A stretch of DNA of 64,000 nucleotides, from the NCBI GenBank assembly GCA_003344405.1, contig NOWV01000050.1, positions 1-64,000 on the forward strand. The letters are read 5' to 3'. The stretch is from Trichoplax sp. H2. Lineage: Eukaryota; Placozoa; Uniplacotomia; Trichoplacea. Made by a program: the position numbers and the translations under genes. Positions within the stretch are counted from its first letter, which is position 1. The number at the start of each line of letters is the position of its first letter. A model generated the notes under the pieces. That model was given only the letters and a program-made list of their open reading frames with translations. It did no database searches and had not been told where the DNA came from. Of this stretch, positions 49,960 to 62,339 are shown piece by piece.

Positions 49960-50670
49960 AACATACGTAAGCCATTTGCAATTTCTGTCCACTCATCCAT
50001 TCTTGCTTGACTAGATGTTCCTATCAGGAGTAATAGTGGTTAAATCCACAGACTACTAGAAAAATAGACGGTATTTTCCCGGTAGTCGATGGTAAATCCA
50101 TTACCAATATTAGACACATGGCATCGTTGTTCCTATCTTGAGTAGTTCAATTCACAGATGTCTCGAAAAATAGAAGTTATTTTCCTAGTAGATCATGATA
50201 AATTCTATTCAAGATACCAATATCGGACTTGCGGGTACAATATAGTCGTTCTTTATCATGAGTAATAATCGTAGTTAAAATCTTCGGACTACCGATGAAA
50301 TGTACCTTACTTATTTTGCCAGTAGTCCATGGTAAATCCAATACTAGCATCCATGTATGGCATTTTTATTTTCTTGTCAACTTGTCCATTCTTTGCTTCG
50401 CCACTAGTGGTTCCTATCATGAGTAATTAACAGTAGTTAAAATGGACGGATTGGCAAAGAAATGTACCGTATTTATTTTGCAAATAGTCCATGGTAAACC
50501 CAATACTCTACCGACATACGACATAGGCCATTTGTAATTTCTACCAACTTAGCCATTCTGGCTTCGTCGCTAGTTGTTCCTATCATGAGTAAGGTAGTTG
50601 ATGCTTGTCACTGACAACTTTAAAGTAGATACATGGCAATGCTCCATTAACCATAGGTAAATCCTACAAC
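49960..50670. repeat. Tandem repeat, four to five units of 115-165 bp
   Basis: Units begin at about 50015, 50127, 50248 and 50410 with gttcctatcatgagtaa, and each carries agtagtccatggtaaatcca-tac about 70 bp later. A partial unit precedes them (49965) and another follows (50573). The later units are longer because they add a segment (ccatttgtaatttct...cttcgtcgctag). Confidence 0.8.
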
Positions 50671-51394
50671 TATGATCTTTATTGCCCACTATGCATCCTC
50701 TTGCCTAGTGTATTTGAGCATCGTTAAATGATGGTGGTGGTGTCATGGTAGTATCCTAGAAATTCAATCAATTACTTCAAATTAATCGGAATAAAAAACC
50801 CAGATCGAGAAACACGGAAGCCATAAATTTTTACAGTACAGTATAATGGGTATCACCGATAAAAAATGCTTATCGAAAGCTAGAGAAATAGTTTAGATTA
50901 CTGATAGATAAAATCCAATTGCTACGATATTGTATTCATTAGCTTGATAGATGTAGTAAGATTGGATCATGAATTTCTAGCCATATTGGATATTGCTTCG
51001 TGTTGTACTGGCAATAAATCAACCAAATTGAATTTTATCAGCCCAAGAACTATGCTTCGCTTCTCCTGCAAAATCTCGACGGAATGATGGTTAAAGCCAA
51101 AACAAATTTCAAACTGATGATAAAACATTTTTGTCCTGATTACAATGAATAATTTCATTTCCCTTACCCTTGGACGTAAATACTGTAAATTACATTCTGG
51201 CTGATAACTAATAAAATGATTGTTTTACTGTACTTAACTGCTAGAAATGTTTCTCCTTTTTCGTCACCAAAGTGTGATTTAGTCATTGACTTTTTACTAC
51301 TGTCATGACGTGAATTAAGTGGAAACTCTTTAAATTAATCAAGTTTTTCTCCTTGTTCTAGCTCCATTTTGCTATTGAACGAATGATTTCCACC

Positions 51395-54300
51395 ATGGCA
51401 CAAACAGCCAACTTAATCAGTAAAAATAAAGACTACTATGAAGTAAGTAGATTATCGAGACTAATGGGTAGAATTTCATTCTAGACGAAAGGCTGAAATA
51501 AATTTCCAACTGGACGATAATCTATTCTTTTAGCTCTTACTTAATTTACTTTATGCTTACCTGTCGCACCGCGATATGCCCATATGTTGACGTATAACCA
51601 TCACAATTTCAACTTTAGACTAAAATAGTTCCGTTGCAAGCGGCTCGAAAAGGACGAGGTGGTAAACTAGCAAACGAAGTTGTTATCGAAGTCTACATTA
51701 ACCATGCTAGTATAGCAACAAAGTTTTCAATGTCACCCAGGTACAGGCTTGTCTTCACATAGAGAGCTAACATTTTTCGCTATTTACTTCTACTTAATTA
51801 TAAGAAAGATCTTAGACAAGATCATTAGTAATGCTATCTCATGATAACGACTGTCCGATTTTTTATTTTCAAATATATTTAACAATGATTCAAAAGTAGA
51901 ATAAATAAAAACGATATAAATCTATTCCTTGACTGGTGCATCTCTAAAGGATTTAGTAGACTAATAGAAAAAAAATATATCGATTTCTTGAACAGTGCCT
52001 CTCTAAAGGACTTATTAGAAAAAATAGCTCAACATGTGGAAGCAAATCCAATCCAGTGTTTATTGGAATTATCACCCAAACCAGATGGTACTAAACCTGA
52101 ATATAATCCTCAGAAACCTGTTGGAGCTTTAAATCCAAAAGTAGTGCATTTCCAAGTCAAAGTGGACCCATCCAATACTGGTATGACCATTCCTCTATGC
52201 TATAACTACCAAAATGTAGTACTATTGCTTAGTTTCCATTAAGTTTCTATTCCACTCTTTATATCAAAATTCACTTCTAGCCAACGTAGAAACTGCTAAT
52301 GAAAATATTACCGAAAATGAGATCGCAATGACTGAAGAGACTGAAGATTTACAAGTCAGAAGTCAAGAAAAACAACTCATCACATCCAACGATATCACTC
52401 TTACAATGGATAATAACGAGCATTTACCTCAGGAAAGGAAAGAAAACATCAACGAAACTGTCATTGAAAATGGAGTAGTAGAATCGGAAGAATCAGAAAG
52501 CAACGATGAGAGATCTAGTCTTCATAATTCTGATACCAATATCAACGATAGTACCATCATGGATACTGAAAATGAGGATCAAAAACCTATACTTGAAAAG
52601 GAAAAGCCTATGGATAGCTCTATCCAAGATAATAATATGAACCAAACTGCAATGAGTAATGCTGAAACTGAAATAATTGATGCCAACGTATCTGTTGATG
52701 CAGGAACAGTGGTAAAAGAAATTATTGACGATACAATTGCTCATGTTGTTAAAGAAGCTCCACTCACTCATAATGACGAATCGAGTAATATTAATGACGA
52801 TACTATACAAAATGAAAGCTGTTTAGAAGATGTAGAAAATCATACATCTATCGCTAAAGAGTCTATCGAAAATGATTGTAACCAAATGAGTCATGATTTA
52901 GAGACCTTGCCTGCAGATTCTATGACGGACGCGAACAATTTACCGACTGTCAACGATCAAAAGATTGCAACTGAAAGTCAGCAATCATCGGAAATGATAG
53001 AAGCAGAAGCTGCAGATGATATTATAAAAGAATCTAATTCTGCAAATGAAAATAATGATGAATCACACATTGCTAATATTGACCAGCTTACTAAAAATCA
53101 GAATGATAACCATCAACTTCCTCAATCTACAATTTTGGAAAGTAAAATATCAGAATTGGATACAAAGGAGAATCATGCTACTTTAAATGATACTACAGAA
53201 AATATTCAATCTATAAATGATGAAACAACCACCATAACAGCCAATTCAGTAATCAATAAGGAAGGCGAAAGACTAGAAGATAATGTAGACAGCAGTTCAA
53301 TGCCTGTGCAGGTCTGTTATAGATATAGTATACGCATATTATGAGTAAGATAAATTTTTGTGGAAATATGACCAATAATCTGTTTCCCCTGATATACTAT
53401 AGAATACGACAGCACCGCCATTACATGAACAATCAAGCCAAAATTCAAATATACAATTAACGCAAAATATAGAAGTAAGTAATGCTTGGAAATGATAAAA
53501 CTAACATCATACGGTAATATTGACTAGTGGATCTAGAAAATTGGCGTGTGATAGTAATTTAATTTATCTTTCTACTTTTAAAATTTTATAACTGTGTAAA
53601 GAGTAATGAAGGGCCTGTACTGAATAATGGATCAGCTATTCAATCTTCAACTAAAGTAGCGGACAAAATTGATGCTTCTAATCTTCCACCATTGGCATTA
53701 GATCATAAACAGGTTATGGGACATTCTTTCACGCGCCAAATGTCATCTCCTGCTGAACTTGCTCCTACAACTACACGTCGAAAGGTGCCAGCACCACCAC
53801 CACCTTCTTCATCAGCTAGAAGAGATACTAAAGAAAGAATTAAAAAAATTGTTGCACCTCCACCACCATCAATCATAAAGTCAGCTGGATTTACTGGTCA
53901 TGATGTCTCATCATCCATTTCCGAAAAAGAAGAAGCAGAAAAATTTCAAAACGGAAATATCGGTCAGCAACCTGCCAATGTACCTTCAGAAATTAATAGA
54001 CCTCGATCTAGCACAGCCCCAACGCCTGATGACAGTAACAGAACGAGAAGTACTACAGCAATACAAAAAACTAAAAAGCAGGCGCCGCCGCCACCACCGC
54101 TTCGGTCTTCGAAAGCAAATCCTTCTCGTATTGATAAGGTAATGGGCAAAGTTCTGAACTTAAAGTACTGCTTAATGTAGAAATGGTATCTTTACGATAT
54201 TTTGTTCAATAATTAGTAATGTCCAATCCTAATTGAAAGATTCGTTGTTACCAATTTAAATATTTAGGTTATACCTGGTCAAAACCCCAATGTATCCAGA

Positions 54301-54890
54301 AATGGCACAAACACTGGTAAAATTGCAGGTATGCTGTGTCTTTGATATGACACTATTTCCACATGTGTATTGAAAATCTATAAATTCTACTGCTGATTGT
54401 TTCAATGTCAATTAAATTCTGCTTTAAATTACCAAAGTTAAAATTCTATTTCATACTTGACGATATCTATCATTGAAAGCCGTAATCTTGCTATCCTCTC
54501 AAGTATATTTCCGTGTATGAATTTACAGATACTCAAGGGAAAAAAGCTGAAAATCTAGTGTTTAATGTCCCCCCACCACCACCAGGCAAACCTCCAGCGA
54601 AATCTCAAAAGCCTGCTTTGTTAAACTCAGATGTCGATCTAAATCAGTTGCATTTTAATGGAAAATCAATGATGGATCTTTTGCAAAATGATTCTAAATT
54701 TAAAGGTAACATCTTATTTATCTCATTTTTAAACGGATACTGGACGTAATTATTTAAATTGAAGAAATCATCTATTTTAAAGCGATGTTTTAAATCAGGA
54801 GATCAAAATAATTACTTGAACTGGATCTTAACATCATTTGTTATTGAAAATTTTCTCACAGATTGGTTACCAAAATCAGCGGCAAACTGA
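51395..54890 (+). CDS. COBL: Cordon-bleu (Cobl)-like actin regulator
   Basis: Exons 51395-51442, 51619-51740, 51996-52180, 52281-53311, 53403-53474, 53602-54138, 54268-54328, 54529-54705, 54862-54890; all phases agree, about 753 residues. The chosen ATG sits in a good context (tccaccATGg); an in-frame ATG lies 12 bases upstream. Residues about 17-115 resemble the ubiquitin-like Cobl domain (VVIEVYINHASIATKFS, LKDLLEKIAQHVEANP, CLLELS, then NPQKPVGALNPKVVHF against the family's ...PIGALDVEKIFLK pattern). A 340-residue acidic, Asn/Glu-rich low-complexity stretch follows. Then basic-plus-polyproline motifs (RRKVPAPPPP, KKQAPPPPP) resemble the KRAP motif of Cobl, and FNGKSMMDLL near the C-terminus is WH2-like. 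The gene is well supported; the family name is an inference from weak patterns. The last exon is short and its frame is the least sure part. It faces the integrin gene. Confidence 0.62.
51921..52032 (+). repeat. Tandem duplication across the exon 3 acceptor of the Cobl-like gene
   Basis: Two ~55-bp copies start at about 51921 and 51980 (cttgactggtgcatctctaaagga and cttgaacagtgcctctctaaagga). The second carries the functional acceptor AACAG|T. In the first the AG is GG, so the site is dead. Confidence 0.8.
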
Positions 54891-56543
54891 CGTAAACTAT
54901 CTAAATACAGCTATAGTTACAGAAGACAAGCCGATGAGCAAAGTTAATAATTCTTTCAAATCTTGATAGTACCGTATATACTTTTATCACTCAAACAGCA
55001 TTTAATTTTATATATTTTGCGTATATGGTTATATACTAGTGGGTAGCCTAATTTGGTGAAATATTTTACAATGCAGAAAAATTTTTAATAACTTAAATAT
55101 TTTATGGATGGAAATTAAGTCAATACTTGAAGTTATATCAAATTTACCTGTTTACTGATATCATCTAAGGTAATCTAATCGGCTAACTACGCTTTTCTTT
55201 TGGAAGGGTTCGTTACCCTACGAATTATTGAAGGTATTAGCGTTTCTGCATTCACATTAATTCTTTAATTAAGAGGTCTATATATTAATACAATGATATG
55301 ATCTGCAACTGGTGACAGACTATAAGATAGCTTTAAGAGATTCTTAAGTAAAGCGAAGGCTACACATTGTGAATGTATTGCTATTGAACTGTTAATAAAA
55401 TTCTTTTTTTAATTTTGGAACGTGTTTACTTTTTTTAAAGGCAACGGCTTAAATATTATCGTATCGAAGGGTTCGGTCATAACCATATTCTTATTCGATA
55501 TTTGAAAGCATTACATCAGTACAAAATTTCTTAAGTTTACCTCATAAATGTGCACTATTGTATAGCTTCTTGGTATTGACACATACGATAGTAGCATAAA
55601 TTGTATAGTAGTTTGGGAAAACAAAGTTATCCGTTGAGCCGTTCAAAAACTATAAATCTTGCAAATTTTGCTTGGTTTCAAAGACATTCAATTGCAACAA
55701 CAACGCAATAACCTCATAAAATACCGCAAAATATCATTAATGGATGCCATTTTATGATTATTGAGTAGCACGGGACTTGTCATTACAATATTGTTATTAA
55801 GCCGCATACATTAATGGATTTACATCCATATATATTGGAAAATTATTGAAAAATTTGACATACAAAGCAATCGGTAGGCCTTACAACTTTTTTGTCATCT
55901 AGAATGCTTAAGCATTACAATCAGGGCGCTTTAAGTTCGCATCTTATTCATGTATGAACTTTCGATGACATCACTTTATAAATGAACGAACAGCTATATC
56001 AATGATAATATGCTTGTAAATTGCGTATATGTTGGATAGGTTTATAGTGCTGGATTTAAATATTTTACTACTTGACCGGAAATAATTAATACACCTACAA
56101 ATCATTTCATTCATCTTAAAGTCATATATTCGGCTATACTCTTTTCGCGAATATCATGTATTAATCATAATGTATATAACTTGTTATAAATTAACAGAAT
56201 TTCATAATTGTGATCCTTTAGTAAAGCCTTTGTTACTACAATTTAGGAACTTTCCATGAAGCATATCGATAAATACAACACGAATATGGTATAAATATAA
56301 ATGTCGGGACATTGAAGAAATGTAGCAAAACTTAATTGCTAATTACTTCGATTAAAAACAGTATGACAATAAGTTCAATGTCCAGCAATTTTAGTACACA
56401 GCTATCCATAATGATAATTATATTTGAAGTTTTAAATAAGGTTGAGATAGTACAAAAGACATATAAAACCAGGGAAACTTAACTCATCATAATATAATTA
56501 ACGAGAACTCCTTCTTATGCTCTATATTCAGAATTAGGAACCA
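54891..56543. other. Convergent intergenic region
   Basis: Holds the 3' flanks of the Cobl-like gene (plus) and the integrin gene (minus). No exon, repeat array or RNA gene recognised. A frame of about 34 codons continues past the chosen stop at 54890 in another phase (to TGA near 54966). Confidence 0.55.
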
Positions 56544-59500
56544 TTAACTTTCCGATGGTCTAAATTCTGGTCTTCGTTGCTGGGGTGCTGAAATTTTAGG
56601 TAACTGTTTGCGCTTGAAGAATCCAAGCTATTTATGTAGTTCGAAAGTAATAAATTAGAATCATTTTTGATATACGAGCACACCATAATGAAAAGATACA
56701 AATCAGTTGGAAATAGCGAACTTACGATGTATAATATAAATACTATGATTGCAAGGAAAATAAGACCACCAACAATGGATAAGACATAAATATAAGACGG
56801 AACAGGTTGTGGTGTTGTGGTAATTGAAGAAGTAATTGTAGTGGTCACCTAAATACGAATGCATATATAGAATTAAAACCAATATTGCCCATAATATTTG
56901 CTTTCATAATACAATTTAAATACTAATTTACTAACAGAAACGGTGTTACTATTTGATTGGGTAATTTGATTCGTTACAAGAGCAAAAATAAGTTTAATGG
57001 ATGACGAAGCTCTAACATTTTGAGTTCCATAGTCCTTTAAATAAATAACAAAGATTAACAAAATTATCTTTATCAATGAATTAAAATTAATCGATTTCTA
57101 CAAACGGCATGAAGTGACAGGGGTTATAGTCTAATCGATGAATTACCGATGCTAAAGTCGCACTCCACAAACGAGAAATAACGCTGATTGAAGCAGATTG
57201 TTGAGAAGCTAAATAGTCGATATCACAAGTGAAAGTATCACAAATGACGTTGCCGCATTTCTAATTTGTAAAATTCAGAGCATCTCGATTAGATACGTAT
57301 TACTGTATACGCATGAATAGCAGCAGTTTAAATCCTACAAACCAAGTCTGACCCAGTATACGATGTTGTAGGTACGGGAGTATCATAATCTCTTTTTCTA
57401 CGAGTTAGTCTTGAACCAAACCTAGCGCTAACATTTGTTCTTTGGGTAACCTATGTAGGTAATTTTATTATTTAATTATACTAACGAAGCAAATAGTTGA
57501 TTAATAATACTTAAGGTTACCGGAACGTTGAGAGAGTTTAGTATCCCACTTTTCACAGAACATTTGGCGTTTGATGACATCTTTAAGTAATTTAAAAAGT
57601 AGAAATTACGCAAAAGTACAGTCACGCGTAACTAGGTAGTTTAAGTTCACGAGGTACTTACATTTAGGCTAATTAAGTACAAAAGATGCTTCCCACTAGG
57701 CGCATAGGAAGGCCAGGAAATTTCGATTCTTACCGGAGGATAAACTCCAGGTCCAATATTACGCATCTTTTGGATTTAAGAAATAATTTTAGAGCATATC
57801 ATACGAGGATTTTAAAGAATTAAGATCAAAACTTACATATAAGTCATGAATTACCAAACTTCCGATATCGCTATCTTGCTTTACGGCACTTTCACCATAA
57901 ATTTCATTACCAAATGTAACCACGTCTGGTCTTGATATTCTATGTTTCCAAAGTTAAATAAAAATATTAATTCATTACTTACTCTAGCAGTTATTATCGA
58001 AATATAAAACCACAAATATGCACCCTGACATAACCAAGGTGGCATTATAAGTTATATTGATATTTAAAAGAAGCTGATTATCTATCAGTGCAGACGGTTT
58101 CTCATTCCCTAGCCTGTAATTTTACATAAAGAATAATGGTCTTAATAAACGAAAACTGTAGGGATTTTATGACAAATTCTGGACTTACGATGTTACATTT
58201 ACTAGAAAGCGCAAGCGAGTAATATTTAAGGCAATTCTTCTAACATCAAAGGCCAACCGTAATTTGATCTGCTCGAAGAAATTTTTTGATATAGTTATCG
58301 ATCAGTTTGCCACAAAATGACTTGTGCGATCACAGTAGAAGGGTACAAGACATCACACTCACCGCACGTTGAACCTTCGTTAACGGATTACCAACAGGAC
58401 AGTCTAATAGTCTTGAATTAACATTTTGATTGCAGACTGTGTCCTACGTTAAAATAATTATATATAATAGAAGATCTAAATAGATGGCTTTCAAAATGTA
58501 ACCGCATTCACAACATATTTACCGACTGCGTTTGCAAATATTCTACGCCAGCAGGCAAGTGAACATATAATTTTGCATTAAATGCGTCATCGCCAGTATT
58601 ATTAACGTTAAAATTAATATTGACCACGTTTGTTACACCAACGCTAATTGCCGGGTAATTGCTAAAATTATGATTAAAAATTGAAGTTGATCTATAAAAT
58701 TTAGCCTTCAGGAGACGATCTCAATATCAAAAGGTTTTAGCATCCTATTCTTACCCATTCCAAATTATTGACGCATTCAGATGTAAATCTGGTATACATA
58801 TTGAGGAGTTGAAGCAACTTTTTTCATAAGAGATCTAATTTGTTACAATTGTCAAAAGCAAAAATTCTACTAAATAGGTGTTTAAATCAAATGTATGTGC
58901 GGTGCAACTTAAAATAAATTTTGCCATAAATCTGCTATAACATCCGTAATTATCTTACTATGCGACTTCCAGTTGTCGGAACATCAGCAGAAATAATAGG
59001 AAAAGCATTCACTTGGAAAAGCTCACCAGAAGGACTGTTAGTAGGTCTGGCATCTTCGCTAAGCGAGTATCGGTAGGTTACGGATATATCAGATATAAAA
59101 TTATTAATTTCGTTCTGCAAGAAAATTGGATACTTTGTTAGATTTGTTAGGACGTGTAGCTAGAAAGACACTAATCAACCGGATCAATTAGGTTTAGATT
59201 TTTAACCTTCAGAAATAAAGTGTATTGATTGCAGCTTTGTGTGGTTAAAATCGCAACCGTTTTCTTTATTTTATTTTGCCCATTTTCAAAAAATACCCGA
59301 GACGGGATCGTATTTGCATCTGCTTCTAACTCAACGTTTAAGTCTGAACACAAGAAATAAGTTCTTTATTATTTCAGTAAAAGCAATATGATCAACATGA
59401 TAAAGGTGTTAGACTTACTCCAGGAGGATTGAATACTCTTTGACCGATAGCTAAAGCATAACGTTGCATTAACGCTAAATATGAATAAACACATACCGTT

Positions 59501-62339
59501 ACAATTAATGACCATGAACGAATTTACAAAATTAGTGTATTTTACAGATAATACAACAAACCATGCATGTTTATTGCCTTGGTAAACGCAAGATTTTGAT
59601 TCATTTCTCTTGATAATTTGTTGAGAAACTATAAAGGTTGTATTTATTGACAATTTTGGTCTTGCCCTGATATTAAAATCACGGATATCAACATGAAATG
59701 TTTGAATATTAATAATATACTATAACAAAGTAATTATCGATTACAGAGAAATAAAAACCGTACCTAAATACTAGGACTGTATCTGATTCATACGAACCAA
59801 CAGCGACATCTTTATTGTAAATAAAATTAAATCATTTCATGACGTATGATATCGGACATTTTCTATCTCTACTGCTACATGAACTATATCAGTACAAGTA
59901 CTAACCTGGATATCCGTTTTTGTCAACATCAATTTTGCCAGATACAGCTATACCAAAGCCGTTTAACTTCATGTTGGCGAAAGAGGCAGCATCAATAGCC
60001 TTTACAATTTGGAATTGATCAATACAATGACATTTCAGTAAAAATTTCAATAAATGAACGACCGATTTCGTAACACAATGTAATATCTTACTTGAGAGAA
60101 GGACCTCTTCAAGCCAAGGTTGCCATCTCCACGATATATATATACAACACCAGTTTTATTATTTCCATCAAAAGGAGCACCAATTGCAACGTCTAAGATG
60201 TAAACAGAAAGAGTAACATTAACATCAAATTATCTATAACGGTGGAAAAATTTAAATAAAGATAATATAATATTAGCTATACTGTATACCGTTGAAACCA
60301 TCTTGATCTATATCACCAATTGATGTTACTGTCAATCCAAATGCACCATTAGTAACTCTACCAATCCTAAATCCACGTTCTACGAATCCTCCCTTCATTA
60401 GAAATACATATCGTAATACAACATTACTATATGCGAAAAGCTATAGTTATTAAAATTTCCAATTAAAATTAATTACATGTACCTTTCCGGTATTGAAATA
60501 TATATATATACGACCCTCTTCTTTAACTCTAGAATAATATGGGGATCCAATCACTAAATCATCAAATCTAGGTGATAAACATATTGCATTCATCAGGCGT
60601 CGGTAAAAGTTTATTAATAAGAAAATAATACAGACATTGAATAATCATTCTATATCAAATTTGTCACAAAGTTTTCAAATTAATCTTTTCGCTATAGCCT
60701 TAGTTTACCCGTCATTGTTCAGATCAACGGCAGCAAGTGACGTTCCATAGCGTTCTCCAATCTATATTAATGAATACGTCAGATCAATTACTGGAGTTAC
60801 GAATATAATAGAAAACTCTAATGCCAGTAAGTAATACAAGTATTGCTGAAAATATTCGAATCAATCCTACCTGATTTCCAGATAATGTTAAGTTACTAAT
60901 CAATTCTAAAGCCCCGCTATTTTGTTTGTAGAACTTAACCTAGAACGTCAGTAAGATTGTACGACTGCTAAGAACTTAATTGAATGACTAAACAAATATT
61001 GCCCGAGATATAAATTTATTGTTTATATATTGTATATACATAGATAGCTACTAAAACAAAGGTTGCTAACCTGGCCGATAATATTAGCTCTTGGGGCACC
61101 AGCGGCAATAATTTGCTCATTTTGTGATAAAAAACGTCCCGATGTGATACTATAGCCTGTGAGATTTAAATAACGCCTTCAGAAGATAATTCCGTAGTGA
61201 AAGATTAGACACATATCTACTTCATTACCAACGAGTGTATCATCATATTCGCTGCTGACCAAATCTGGATTATTTTTGATAGCATTGTTATTGGTATCAT
61301 ATATAGCTAATTTATATGTTCCACTAGATGTTGAAGGGTTAAATTCTGTAACCTCAGCCACGGTTCCTATATTTCGTAATAACAATAAGGTTAAAGATTG
61401 TTATCATATATTATAGCTAGTAGAAATTGGCAGAGTGTAGGCTTGCTACCTTCAAAATTGTTGGCATTTGAAGCATATGATGCGCCAGGTGCTCCAATAA
61501 TTGGAAGGTAATTCTACAATCGATCGCAACGGTAATATAGTATGGACAGTTAGCCCTAGTAACTATGGTTTTAGTATCGCTTTTACAAGATAAAATACAC
61601 AGAGTAGTGGGTATGCTAATTAGCGATTAGATCGAATGTATAGCAGATAGCTATATCAGATGTACAGTATGGAGTCATAATCAAACATTTCAGAGGTACT
61701 ATGTAATTTCAAATAATAAATGCAACTTACTGTAGTGAAAGATGATGCCCATCCCAGTTGCACATTACCACCTTTAATTGAACCTATTCCAGTATAACAA
61801 ATTCAAAACATTGGTTTACATCGTGAAAATATTGACTCCAAAGCTACCCTCCGCTGCTAGTGCTGCGGATAACAGATTCTTACTAAAATGCTATTATAAA
61901 ACGTGGTAATAGATCTGTTTTGAAGTTAAACCTGAAAAGATGAAAGGATCATAGCTCTCTCTTCCATAAAACCTCTCAAGGGTATTATTAAGAATTTTAC
62001 ATTTTCCTTTCAAGCGATACTGATAATTGCCATTTTCGAAAAAAATATTTTGAAATCTGGGGGCACAGACCTACGACACAAATGTAAAAATATTTCCAGT
62101 GAACACTAAATTGACGTAGGACGTTCTCCAAACGTAATGATTGAAATTTTTACTGATCACACTAGTACAGTAAAGTGCGATGCAAGCTGTGTGTGCTACT
62201 TTGATGATGTCTACTTAATGCCGCAGTTGGCTAATGCAGCAAGAAATTTACCATCTACTTACTATTGCTCGCTTCCCTGGTCCTCCTGTTGCCACAGATG
62301 CACCAAGCCATTGACCAAATTTGGGTTGACGTTCACTAG
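56544..62339 (-). CDS. ITGA: Integrin alpha subunit (N-terminal exon missing)
   Basis: Cell-surface adhesion receptor subunit that pairs with integrin beta. Exons, 5' to 3': 62263-62339, 61932-62070, 61731-61783, 61450-61513, 61229-61366, 61071-61156, 60871-60939, 60709-60761, 60483-60567, 60290-60392, 60092-60192, 59906-59999, 59764-59809, 59562-59666, 59419-59474, 59207-59343, 58959-59114, 58755-58834, 58523-58661, 58363-58443, 58189-58268, 58024-58113, 57837-57939, 57662-57766, 57521-57580, 57343-57450, 57147-57260, 56936-57034, 56726-56848, 56544-56627. Phases agree; 941 residues are visible and perhaps 50 are missing. FG-GAP propeller repeats carry calcium loops DLNNDGFDD, DIDQDGFND and DVDKNGYPD. 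Thigh and calf domains follow (CIPDLHLNA, DCPVGNP, ISRPDVVTFG). A furin-type site (TRRKRD) suggests heavy/light chain cleavage. The C-terminus has a transmembrane helix and the GFFKRK motif. There is no inserted I domain. Confidence 0.94.

Noticed and set aside
54862-54966. Longer C-terminus for the Cobl-like protein (about 34 codons to TGA near 54966)
   Set aside because: It needs phase 0 at the acceptor, but the previous exon ends in phase 1; the in-phase reading stops at 54890.
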